The position numbers and the translations under genes are program-made. Source: Magicicada septendecula (Eukaryota; Arthropoda; Insecta; Hemiptera; Cicadidae). Taken from it: a stretch of DNA of 64,000 nucleotides. Below, piece by piece: positions 52,801 through 64,000 of the stretch; positions within the stretch are counted from its first letter, which is position 1; each line of letters starts with the position of its first letter. Location of the stretch: the NCBI GenBank assembly GCA_034769895.1, contig CM068372.1:436298958-436362957 (forward strand), in the 5' to 3' direction. The notes beneath the pieces are model-generated. The model worked only from the letters and a program-made list of their open reading frames with translations, did no database searches and was not told where the DNA came from.

Positions 52801-53980
52801 GTTCAAAGAAGGAAATTAATTTATTCCAAATTTCGCTGCTCAAGACATAAGGAATTTGTATTATGTTTATATTTTCTGTCAACATATCGTATATACGGAT
52901 GTCATACGTTACGTGCATTCATTAAAAAATATATTCCAAGTCCGCGTGTCACTGGTCAGTTCAAAGAAGGAAATTAATAAATTCCAACTCTTCGCTGCTC
53001 AAGACATAAGGAATTTGTATTATGTTTATATTTTATGTCAAGATATCGTATATACGGATGTCATACGTTACGTGCATTCTTTAAAAAATATATTCCCAGT
53101 CCGCGTGGCACTGGTCAGTTCAAAGAAGGAAATTAATAAATTCAAAATTTTCGCTGCTCAAGACATAAGGAATTTGTATTATATTTATATTTTCTGTCAA
53201 GATATCGTATATACGAATGTCATACGTTACGTGCAATCATTAAAAAATATATTCCAAGTCCGCGTGTCACTGGTCAGTTCAAAGAAGGAAATTAAGAAAT
53301 TCCAACTTTTCGCTGCTTAAGACATAAGGAATTTGTATTATGTTTATATTTTCTGTCAAGATATCGTATATACGGATGTCATACGTTACGTGCATTCTTT
53401 AAAAAATATATTCCAAGTCCGCGTGGCACTGGTCAGTTCAAAGAAGGAAATTAATAAATTCCAAATTTTCGCTGCTCAAGACATAAGGAATTTGTATTAT
53501 GTTTATATTTTCTGTCAAGATATCGTATATACGAATGTCATACGTTACGTGCAATCATTAAAAAATATATTCCAAGTCCGCGTGTCACTGGTCAGTTCAA
53601 AGAAGGAAATTAAGAAATTCCAACTTTTCGCTGCTCAAGACATAAGGAATTTGCATTATGTTTATATTTTCTGTCAAGATATCGTATATACGGATGTCAT
53701 ACGTTACGTGCATTCTTTAAAAAATATATTCCAAGTCCGCGTGTCACTGGTATGTTCAAAGAAAGAAATTAATAAATTCCAACTTTTCGCTGCTCAAGAC
53801 ATAAGGAATTTGTATTATGTTTATATTTTCTGTCAAGATATCGTATATACGGATGTCATACGTTACGTGCATTCTTTAAAAAATATATTCCAAGTCTGCG
53901 TGTCACTGGTCAGTTCAAAGAAGGAAATTAAAAAATTCCAACTTTTCGCCGCTCAAGACATTAGGAATTTGTAATAAGTT
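49852..53980 (+). repeat. Block H unit, 26 monomers (4,129 bp)
   Basis: This is the longest spacing between 'tttgtaataag' monomers in block H. It contains repeated runs of the block D-like types 'caacatatcg', 'ttttatgtcaag', 'attaatttattcc', 'attaatacatacc' and 'aataaactcc', at internal offsets of 635 and 794 bp (4 and 5 monomers), for example 51,167, 51,802 and 52,596. It ends with the 'gtggcactgg' to 'aagtctgcgtg' series. Confidence 0.75.
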
Positions 53981-56520
53981 TATATTTTCTGTCAAGATAT
54001 CGTATATACGGATGTCATACGTTACGTGCATTCTTTAAAAATATATTCCAAGTCCGCGTGTCACTGGTCAGTTCAAAGAAGGAAATTAATAAATTCCAAC
54101 TTTTCGCTGCTCAAGACATAAAGAATTTGTATTATGTTTATATTTTCTGTCAAGATATCGTATATACGGATGTCATACGTTACGTGCATTCTTTAAAAAT
54201 ATATTCCAAGTCCGCGTGTCACTGGTCAGTTCAAAGAAGGAAATTAATTTATTCCAAATTTCGCTGCTCAAGACATAAGGAATTTGTATTATGTTTATAT
54301 TTTCTGTCAACATATCGTATATACGGATGTCATACGTTACGTGCATTCATTAAAAAATATATTCCAAGTCCGCGTGTCACTGGTCAGATCAAAGAAGGAA
54401 ATTAATAAATTCCAACTCTTCGCTGCTCAAGACATAAGGAATTTGTATTATGTTTATATTTTATGTCAAGATATCGTATATACGGATGTCATACGTTACG
54501 TGCATTCTTTAAAAAATATATTCCCAGTCCGCGTGGCACTGGTCAGTTCAAAGAAGGAAATTAATAAATTCCAAATTTTCGCTGCTCAAGACATAAGGAA
54601 TTTGTATTATATTTATATTTTCTGTCAAGATATCGTATATACGAATGTCATACGTTACGTGCAATCATTAAAAAATATATTCCAAGTCCGCGTGTCACTG
54701 GTCAGTTCAAAGAAGGAAATTAAGAAATTCCAGCTTTTCGCTGCTCAAGACATAAAGAATTTGTATTATGTTTATATTTTCTGTCAAGATATCGTATATA
54801 CGAATGTCATACGTTACGTGCATTCTTTAAAAAATATATTCCAAGTCCGCGTGTCACTGGTCAGTTCAAAGAAAGAAATTAATACATACCAACATTTCGC
54901 TGCTCAAGACATAAGGAATTTGTATTAAGTTTATATTTTCTGTCAAGGTATCGTATATACGGATGTCATACGTTACGTGCATTCATTAAAAAATATATTC
55001 CAAGTCCGCGTGTCACTGGTCAGATCAAAGAAGGAAATTAATAAATTCCAACTTTTCGCTGCTCAAGACATAAGGAATTTGTATTATGTTTATATTTTCT
55101 GTCAACATATCGTATATACGGATGTCATACGTTACGTGCATTCATTAAAAAATATATCCCAAGTCCGCGTGTCACTGGTCAGTTCAAAGAAGGAAATTAA
55201 TAAATTCCAACTCTTCGCTGCTCAAGACATAAGGAATTTGTATTATGTTTATATTTTATGTCAAGATATCGTATATACGGATGTCATACGTTACGTGCAT
55301 TCTTTAAAAAATATATTCCAAGTCCGCGTGTCACTGGTCAGTTCAAAGAAGGAAATTAATTTATTCCAAATTTCGCTGCTCAAGACATAAGGAATTTGTA
55401 TTATGTTTATATTTTCTGTCAAGATATCGTATATACGAATGTCATACGTTACGTGCATTCTTTAAAAAATATATTCCAAGTCCGCGTGTCACTGGTCAGT
55501 TCAAAGAAAGAAATTAATACATACCAACATTTCGCTGCTCAAGACATAAGGAATTTGTATTAAGTTTATATTTTCTGTCAAGATATCGTATATACGGATG
55601 TCATACGTTACGTGCATTCATTAAAAAATATATTCCCAGTCCGCGTGGCACTGGTCAGTTCAAAGAAGGAAATTAATAAATTCAAAATTTTCGCTGCTCA
55701 AGACATAAGGAATTTGTATTATATTTATATTTTCTGTCAAGATATCGTATATACGAATGTCATACGTTACGTGCAATCATTAAAAAATATATTCCAAGTC
55801 CGCGTGTCACTGGTCAGTTCAAAGAAGGAAATTAAGAAATTCCAACTTTTCGCTGCTCAAGACATAAGGAATTTGTATTATGTTTATATTTTCTGTCAAG
55901 ATATCGTATATACGGATGTCATACGTTACGTGCATTCTTTAAAAAATATATTCCAAGTCCGCGTGGCACTGGTCAGTTCAAAGAAGGAAATTAATAAATT
56001 CCAAATTTTCGCTGCTCAAGACATAAGGAATTTGTATTATGTTTATATTTTCTGTCAAGATATCGTATATACGAATGTCATACGTTACGTGCAATCATTA
56101 AAAAATATATTCCAAGTCCGCGTGTCACTGGTCAGTTCAAAGAAGGAAATTAAGAAATTCCAACTTTTCGCTGCTCAAGACATAAGGAATTTGCATTATG
56201 TTTATATTTTCTGTCAAGATATCGTATATACGGATGTCATACGTTGTGTGCATTCTTTAAAAAATATATTCCAAGTCCGCGTGTCACTGGTATGTTCAAA
56301 GAAAGAAATTAATAAATTCCAACTTTTCGCTGCTCAAGACATAAGGAATTTGTATTATGTTTATATTTTCTGTCAAGATATCGTATATACGGATGTCATA
56401 CGTTACGTGCATTCTTTAAAAAATATATTCCAAGTCTGCGTGTCACTGGTCAGTTCAAAGAAGGAAATTAAAAAATTCCAACTTTTCGCTGCTCAAGACA
56501 TTAGGAATTTGTAATAAGTT
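53981..56520 (+). repeat. Block H unit, 16 monomers (2,540 bp)
   Basis: This is the first of three successive similar units. Compared with the next one it lacks two monomers near 54,190-54,240, where an A-tract-deleted monomer is joined to 'attaatttattcc'. Private changes are 'ttccagctttt' (54,730), 'caaggtatcg' (54,945) and 'gttgtgtgc' (56,244). Confidence 0.85.
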
Positions 56521-59377
56521 TATATTTTCTGTCAAGATATCGTATATACGGATGTCATACGTTACGTGCATTCTTTAAAAATATATTCCAAGTCCGCGTG
56601 TCACTGGTCAGTTCAAAGAAGGAAATTAATAAATTCCAACTTTTCGCTGCTCAAGACATAAAGAATTTGTATTATGTTTATATTTTCTGTCAAGATATCG
56701 TATATACGGATGTCATACGTTACGTGCATTCTTTAATAAATATATTCCAAGTCCGCGTGTCACTGGTCAGTTCAAAGAAGGAAATTAATAAATTCCAACT
56801 TTTCGCTGCTAAAGACATAAGGAATTTGTATTATGTTTATATTTTCTGTCAACATATCGTATATACGGATGTCATACGTTACGTGCATTCATTAAAAAAT
56901 ATATTCCAAGTCCGCGTGTCACTGGTCAGTTCAAAGAATGAAATTAATAAATTCCAACTCTTCGCTGCTCAAGACATAAGGAATTTGTATTATGTTTATA
57001 TTTTATGTCAAGATATCGTATATACGGATGTCATACGTTACGTGCATTCTTTAAAAAATATATTCCAAGTCCGCGTGTCACTGGTCAGTTCAAAGAAGGA
57101 AATTAATTTATTCCAAATTTCGCTGCTCAAGACATAAGGAATTTGTATTATGTTTATATTTTCTGTCAACATATCGTATATACGGATGTCATACGTTACG
57201 TGCATTCATTAAAAAATATATTCCAAGTCCGCGTGTCACTGGTCAGATCAAAGAAGGAAATTAATAAATTCCAACTCTTCGCTGCTCAAGACATAAGGAA
57301 TTTGTATTATGTTTATATTTTATGTCAAGATATCGTATATACGGATGTCATACGTTACGTGCATTCTTTAAAAAATATATTCCCAGTCCGCGTGGCACTG
57401 GTCAGTTCAAAGAAGGAAATTAATAAATTCCAAATTTTCGCTGCTCAAGACATAAGGAATTTGTATTATATTTATATTTTCTGTCAAGATATCGTATATA
57501 CGAATGTCATACGTTACGTGCAATCATTAAAAAATATATTCCAAGTCCGCGTGTCACTGGTCAGTTCAAAGAAGGAAATTAAGAAATTCCAACTTTTCGC
57601 TGCTCAAGACATAAAGAATTTGTATTATGTTTATATTTTCTGTCAAGATATCGTATATACGAATGTCATACGTTACGTGCATTCTTTAAAAAATATTCCA
57701 AGTCCGCGTGTCACTGGTCAGTTCAAAGAAAGAAATTAATACATACCAACATTTCGCAGGTCAAGACATAAGGAATTTGTATTAAGTTTATATTTTCTGT
57801 CAAGATATCGTATATACGGATGTCATACGTTACGTGCATTCATTAAAAAATATATTCCAAGTCCGCGTGTCACTGGTCAGATCAAAGAAGGAAATTAATA
57901 AATTCCAACTTTTCGCTGCTCAAGACATAAGGAATTTGTATTATGTTTATATTTTCTGTCAACATATCGTATATACGGATGTCATACGTTACGTGCATTC
58001 ATTAAAAAATATATCCCAAGTCCGCGTGTCACTGGTCAGTTCAAAGAAGGAAATTAATAAATTCCAACTCTTCGCTGCTCAAGACATAAGGAATTTGTAT
58101 TATGTTTATATTTTATGTCAAGATATCGTATATACGGATGTCATACGTTACGTGCATTCTTTAAAAAATATATTCCAAGTCCGCGTGTCACTGGTCAGTT
58201 CAAAGAAGGAAATTAATTTATTCCAAATTTCGCTGCTCAAGACATAAGGAATTTGTATTATGTTTATATTTTCTGTCAAGATATCGTATATACGAATGTC
58301 ATACGTTACGTGCATTCTTTAAAAAATATATTCCAAGTCCGCGTGTCACTGGTCAGTTCAAAGAAAGAAATTAATACATACCAACATTTCGCTGCTCAAG
58401 ACATAAGGAATTTGTATTAAGTTTATATTTTCTGTCAAGATATCGTATATACGGATGTCATACGTTACGTGCATTCATTAAAAAATATATTCCCAGTCCG
58501 CGTGTCACTGGTCAGTTCAAAGAAGGAAATTAATAAATTCAAAATTTTCGCTGCTCAAGACATAAGGAATTTGTATTATATTTATATTTTCTGTCAAGAT
58601 ATCGTATATACGAATGTCATACGTTACGTGCAATCATTAAAAAATATATTCCAAATCCGCGTGTCACTGGTCAGTTCAAAGAAGGAAATTAAGAAATTCC
58701 AACTTTTCGCTGCTCAAGACATAAGGAATTTGTATTATGTTTATATTTTCTGTCAAGATATCGTATATACGGATGTCATACGTTACGTGCATTCTTTAAA
58801 AAATATATTCCAAGTCCGCGTGGCACTGGTCAGTTCAAAGAAGGAAATTAATAAATTCCAAATTTTCGCTGCTCAAGACATAAGGAATTTGTATTATGTT
58901 TATATTTTCTGTCAAGATATCGTATATACGAATGTCATACGTTACGTGCAATCATTAAAAAATATATTCCAAGTCCGCGTGTCACTGGTCAGTTCAAAGA
59001 AGGAAATTAAGAAATTCCAACTTTTCGCTGCTCAAGACATAAGGAATTTGCATTATGTTTATATTTTCTGTCAAGATATCGTATATACGGATGTCATACG
59101 TTACGTGCATTCTTCAAAAAATATATTCCAAGTCCGCGTGTCACTGGTATGTTCAAAGAAAGAAATTAATAAATTCCAACTTTTCGCTGCTCAAGACATA
59201 AGGAATTTGTATTATGTTTATATTTTCTGTCAAGATATCGTATATACGGATGTCATACGTTACGTGCATTCTTTAAAAAATATATTCCAAGTCTGCGTGT
59301 CACTGGTCAGTTCAAAGAAGGAAATTAAAAAATTCCAACTTTTCGCTGCTCAAGACATTAGGAATTTGTAATAAGTT
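56521..59377 (+). repeat. Block H unit, 18 monomers (2,857 bp)
   Basis: It has the same order as the units on either side, with 'tttaataaatat' (near 56,733), 'agaatgaaatt', two 'ttttatgtcaag', 'cagatcaaag' twice, 'gtgcaatcatt', and a monomer two bases shorter ('aaaaaatattcc', near 57,690). The 2,857 bp offset also relates 54,977 to 57,834 and 55,612 to 58,469. Private changes include 'cgcaggtcaag' (57,758) and 'cattcttcaaaa' (59,112). Confidence 0.9.
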
Positions 59378-61916
59378 TATATTTTCTGTCAAGATATCGT
59401 ATATACGGATGTCATACGTTACGTGCATTCTTTAAAAATATATTCCAAGTCCGCGTGTCACTGGTCAGTTCAAAGAAGGAAATTAATAAATTCCAACTTT
59501 TCGCTGCTCAAGACATAAAGAATTTGTATTATGTTTATATTTTCTGTCAAGATATCGTATATACGGATGTCATACGTTACGTGCATTCTTTAATAAATAT
59601 ATTCCAAGTCCGCGTGTCACTGGTCAGTTCAAAGAAGGAAATTAATAAATTCCAACATTTCGCTGCTAAAGACATAAGGAATTTGTATTATGTTTATATT
59701 TTCTGTCAACATATCGTATATACGGATGTCATACGTTACGTGCATTCATTAAAAAATATATTCCAAGTCCGCGTGTCACTGGTCAGTTCAAAGAATGAAA
59801 TTAATAAATTCCAACTCTTCGCTGCTCAAGACATAAGGAATTTGTATTATGTTTATATTTTATGTCAAGATATCGTATATACGGATGTCATACGTTACGT
59901 GCATTCTTTAAAAAATATATTCCAAGTCCGCGTGTCACTGGTCAGTTCAAAGAAGGAAATTAATTTATTCCAAATTTCGCTGCTCAAGACATAAGGAATT
60001 TGTATTATGTTTATATTTTCTGTCAACATATCGTATATACGGATGTCATACGTTACGTGCATTCATTAAAAAATATATTCCAAGTCCGCGTGTCACTGGT
60101 CAGATCAAAGAAGGAAATTAATAAATTCCAACTCTTCGCTGCTCAAGATATAAGGAATTTGTATTATGTTTATATTTTATGTCAAGATATCGTATATACG
60201 GATGTCATACGTTACGTGCATTCTTTAAAAAATATATTCCCAGTCCGCGTGGCACTGGTCAGTTCAAAGAAGGAAATTAATAAATTCCAAATTTTCGCTG
60301 CTCAAGACATAACGAATTTGTATTATATTTATATTTTCTGTCAAGATATCGTATATACGAATGTCATACGTTACGTGCAATCATTAAAAAATATATTCCA
60401 AGTCCGCGTGTCACTGGTCAGTTCAAAGAAGGAAATTAAGAAATTCCAACTTTTCGCTGCTCAAGACATAAAGAATTTGTATTATGTTTATATTTTCTGT
60501 CAAGATATCGTATATACGAATGTCATACGTTACGTGCATTCTTTAAAAAATATTCCAAGTCCGCGTGTCACTGGTCAGTTCAAAGAAAGAAATTAATACA
60601 TACCAACATTTCGCTGCTCAAGACATAAGGAATTTGTATTAAGTTTATATTTTCTGTCAAGATATCGTATATACGGATGTCATACGTTACGTGCATTCAT
60701 TAAAAAATATATTCCAAGTCCGCGTGTCACTGGTCAGATCAAAGAAGGAAATTAATAAATTCCAACTTTTCGCTGCTCAAGACATAAGGAATTTGTATTA
60801 TGTTTATATTTTCTGTCAAGATATCGTATATACGGATGTGATACGTTACGTGCATTCATTAAAAAATATATTCCAAGTCCGCGTGTCACTGGTCAGTTCA
60901 AAGAAGGAAATTAATAAATTCCAACTTTTCGCTGCTCAAGACATAAGGAATTTGTATTAAGTTTATATTTTCTGTCAAGATATCGTATATACGAATGTCA
61001 TACGTTACGTGCATTAATTAAAAATATATTCCAAGTCCGCGTGTCACGGGTCAGTTCAAAGAAGGAAATTAATAAATTCCAAACTTTCGCTGCTCAAGAC
61101 ATAAGGAATTTGTATTATGTTTATATTTTCTGTCAAGATATCGTATATACGGATGTCATACGTTACGTGCATTCTTTAAAAAATATATTCCAAGTCCGCG
61201 TGTCACTGGTCAGTACAAAGAAGAAAATTAATAAATTCCAACATTTCGCTGCTCAAGACATAAGGAATTTGTATTATGTTTATATTTTCTGTCAAGATAT
61301 CGTATATACGGATGTCATACGTTACGTGCATTCTTTAAAAAATATATTCCAAGTCCGCGTGGCACTGGTCAGTTCAAAGAAGGAAATTAATAAATTCCAA
61401 ATTTTCGCTGCTCAAGACATAAGGAATTTGTATTATGTTTATATTTTCTGTCAAGATATCGTATATACGAATGTCATACGTTACGTGCAATCATTAAAAA
61501 ATATATTCCAAGTCCGCGTGTCACTGGTCAGTTCAAAGAAGGAAATTAAGAAATTCCAACTTTTCGCTGCTCAAGACATAAGGAATTTGCATTATGTTTA
61601 TATTTTCTGTCAAGATATCGTATATACGGATGTCATACGTTACGTGCATTCTTTAAAAAATATATTCCAAGTCCGCGTGTCACTGGTATGTTCAAAGAAA
61701 GAAATTAATAAATTCCAACTTTTCGCTGCTCAAGACATAAGGAATTTGTATTATGTTTATATTTTCTGTCAAGATATCGTATATACGGATGTCATACGTT
61801 ATGTGCATTCTTTAAAAAATATATTCCAAGTCTGCGTGTCACTGGTCAGTTCAAAGAAGGAAATTAAAAAATTCCAACTTTTCGCTGCTCAAGACATTAG
61901 GAATTTGTAATAAGTT
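59378..61916 (+). repeat. Block H unit, 16 monomers (2,539 bp)
   Basis: It follows the previous unit at offset 2,857 as far as about 60,770, including the 2 bp deletion near 60,547. It then jumps to the 'cacgggtcag' and 'agtacaaag' monomers of blocks E/F (61,041-61,260) before rejoining 'gtggcactgg' and the common tail. It is thus a hybrid of H and E/F modules. Private changes are 'ataacgaattt' (60,310) and 'gtgcattaatt' (61,010). Confidence 0.85.
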
Positions 61917-64000
61917 TATATTTTCTGTCAAGATATCGTATATACGGATGTCATACGTTACGTGCATTCTTTAAAAATATATTCCAAGTCCGCGTGGCAC
62001 TGGTCAGTTCAAAGAAGGTAATTAATAAATTCCAACTTTTCGCTGCTCAAGACATAAAGAATTTGTATTATGTTTATATTTTCTGTCAAGATATCGTATA
62101 TACGGATGTCATACGTTACGTGCATTCTTTAATAAATATATTCCAAGTCCGCGTGTCACTGGTCAGTTCAAAGAAGGAAATTAATAAATTCCAACTTTTC
62201 GCTGCTCAAGACATAAGGAATTTGTATTATGTTTATATTTTCTGTCAACATATCGTATATACGGATGTCATACGTTACGTGCATTCATTAAAAAATATAT
62301 TCCAAGTCCGCGTGTCACTGGTCAGTTCAAAGAATGAAATTAATAAATTCCAACTCTTCGCTGCTCAAGACATAAGGAATTTGTATTATGTTTATATTTT
62401 ATGTCAAGATATCGTATATACGGATGTCATACGTTACGTGCATTCTTTAAAAAATATATTCCAAGTCCGCGTGTCACTGGTCAGTTCAAAGAAGGAAATT
62501 AATTTATTCCAAATTTCGCTGCTCAAGACATAAGGAATTTGTATTATGTTTATATTTTCTGTCAACATATCGTATATACGGATGTCATACGTTACGTGCA
62601 TTCATTAAAAAATATATTCCAAGTCCGCGTGTCACTGGTCAGATCAAAGAAGGAAATTAATAATTTCCAACTCTTCGCTGCTCAAGACATAAGGAATTTG
62701 TATTATGTTTATATTTTATGTCAAGATATCGTATATACGGATGTCATACGTTACGTGCATTCTTTAAAAAATATATTCCCAGTCCGCGTGGCACTGGTCA
62801 GTTCAAAGAAGGAAATTAATAAATTCCAACTTTTCGCTGCTCAAGACATAAGGAATTTGTATTATATTTATATTTTCTGTCAAGATATCGTATATACGAA
62901 TGTCATACGTTACATGCAATCATTAAAAAATATATTCCAAGTCCGCGTGTCACTGGTCAGTTCAAAGAAGGAAATTAAGAAATTCCAACTTTTCGCTGCT
63001 CAAGACATAAGGAATTTGTATTATGTTTATATTTTCTGTCAAGATATCGTATATACGAATGTCATACGTTACGTGCATTCTTTAAAAAATATATTCCAAG
63101 TCCGCGTGTCACTGGTCAGTTCAAAGAAAGAAATTAATACATACCAACATTTCGCTGCTCAAGACATAAGGAATTTGTATTAAGTTTATATTTTCTGTCA
63201 AGATATCGTATATACGGATGTCATACGTTACGTGCATTCATTAAAAAATATATTCCAAGTCCGCGTGTCACTGGTCAGTTCAAAGAAGGAAATTAATAAA
63301 TTCCAATTTTTCGCTGCTCAAGACATAAGGAATTTGTATTATGTTTATATTTTCTGTCAACATATCGTATATACGATTGTCATACGTTACGTGCATTCAT
63401 TAAAAAATATATTCCAAGTCCGAGTGTCACTGGTCAGTTCAAAGAAGGAAATTAATAAATTCCAACTCTTCGCTGCTCAAGACATAAGGAATTTGTATTA
63501 TTTTTATATTTTATGTCAAGATATCGTATATACGGATGTCATACGTTACGTGCATTCTTTAAAAAATATATTCCAAGTCCGCGTGTCACTGGTCAGTTCA
63601 AAGAAGGAAATTAATTTATTCCAAATTTCGCTGCTCAAGACATAAGGAATTTGTATTATGTTTATATTTTCTGTCAAGATATCGTATATACGAATGTCAT
63701 ACGTTACGTGCATTCTTTAAAAAATATATTCCAAGTCCGCGTGTCACTGGTCAGTTCAAAGAAAGAAATTAATACATACCAACATTTCGCTGCTCAAGAC
63801 ATAAGGAATTTGTATTAAGTTTATATTTTCTGTCAAGATATCGTATATACGGATGTCATACGTTACGTGCATTCATTAAAAAATATATTCCAAGTCCGCG
63901 TGTCACTGGTCAGTTCAAAGAAGGAAATTAATAAACTCCAACTTTTCGCTGCTCAAGACATAAGGAATTTGTATTATGTTTATATTTTCTGTCAAGGTAT
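61917..64000 (+). repeat. Block H unit, incomplete at window end
   Basis: Thirteen complete monomers and 20 bp remain. They repeat the previous units at offset 2,539 from the left boundary, with private changes such as 'gaaggtaatt' (62,017), 'taatttccaactc' (62,661) and 'tacatgcaatc' (62,910). The 'aaaaaatattcc' 2 bp deletion is absent here. The array runs off the end of the window. Confidence 0.85.

Larger units (their letters stand above)
1..64000 (+). repeat. Satellite DNA array, 159 bp monomer, about 403 copies
   Basis: The window is a continuous head-to-tail array. The anchor 'tatattttct' (with small variants) recurs every 157-160 bp from base 1 to base 63,981. Summing the offsets between markers gives 403 monomers with a net shortfall of about 97 bp against 403 x 159, so the mean is about 158.8 bp. 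No inversion, transposon or non-satellite segment was seen. The consensus is about 33% GC with equal C and G counts (26 each) and 7 CpGs. Long arrays of nucleosome-sized monomers are typical of centromeric or pericentromeric heterochromatin in eukaryotes. I do not recognise this family, and centromere function is not shown by the sequence. Confidence 0.98.

Noticed and set aside
53981-61916. Assembly duplication artefact
   Set aside because: Adjacent units differ by private substitutions and by a shared 2 bp deletion in only some copies, as expected of real units. Copy number should still be confirmed with spanning reads.
1-64000. Tandem array of protein-coding repeats or a giant repeat protein
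   Set aside because: The open frame has no ATG in the consensus, frequent TAA variants, many frameshifting 157, 158 and 160 bp monomers shared between copies, and mainly nonsynonymous variation. GTG and TTG starts are not credible in what is very probably eukaryotic satellite DNA.
1-64000. CRISPR array
   Set aside because: The regular spacing is caused by whole 159 bp monomers that are similar along their full length. There are no variable spacers between short conserved repeats and no cas genes.
1-64000. Transposable element, tRNA, rRNA or other gene hidden in the array
   Set aside because: The monomer anchor can be followed without a gap from end to end, so no room is left for inserted unique sequence. 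No undescribed gene system was found in this window.

Overview
The whole 64 kb window is one uninterrupted head-to-tail satellite DNA array. I found no gene, RNA gene, transposon or unique sequence in it. The monomer is 159 bp (observed 157-160 bp). Following the anchor 'tatattttct' from base 1 gives about 403 complete monomers, the last ending at 63,980, plus 20 bp of the next one. All copies lie in the same orientation. The consensus is about 33% GC (52 of 159 bases). It carries 7 CpG dinucleotides against about 4 expected from its own base composition. Neither end of the array lies in the window.

Such an array points to a eukaryotic centromeric, pericentromeric or other heterochromatic region. 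I do not recognise the monomer family and cannot name the organism. The surplus of CpG argues mildly against a heavily germline-methylated genome such as a vertebrate or many plants. The monomer length is close to one nucleosome plus a short linker, as in many centromeric satellites, but nothing here proves centromere function.

The internal structure is a set of higher-order repeats (HORs), recognised from single-base and indel markers that recur at fixed large offsets. Block A (1-6,830) has 22-, 11- and 10-monomer spacings with overlapping internal duplications. Block B (6,831 to about 20,015) has successive units of 16, 18, 17 and 19 monomers and then a partial unit; some of the length differences are clean two-monomer insertions. 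Block D (20,491-26,836) has units of 14 and 21 monomers and a truncated third. Block E/F (26,837-48,741) has one recurring start module at 27,947, 30,646, 31,756, 33,026, 34,932, 38,583, 41,758, 44,138 and 46,995, with unit lengths of 17, 7, 8, 12, 23, 20, 15 and 18 monomers. Block H (48,742-64,000) has units of 7, 26, 16, 18 and 16 monomers and an open-ended last one, with a 2,857 bp (18-monomer) spacing dominating its right half.

Because 159 is a multiple of 3, one + strand frame stays open across consecutive monomers and produces long read-through frames of up to 343 codons. I do not consider these to be genes. The consensus frame has no ATG, so the apparent starts are GTG or TTG. A frequent T-to-A variant makes an in-frame TAA, 1-2 bp indels are shared between HOR copies, and most common variants change the encoded residue. 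The most interesting content is the record of unequal exchange: a fixed anchor with very variable unit length, chimeric junction monomers at 31.6-34.9 kb, and near-identical multi-kilobase units with private mutations.
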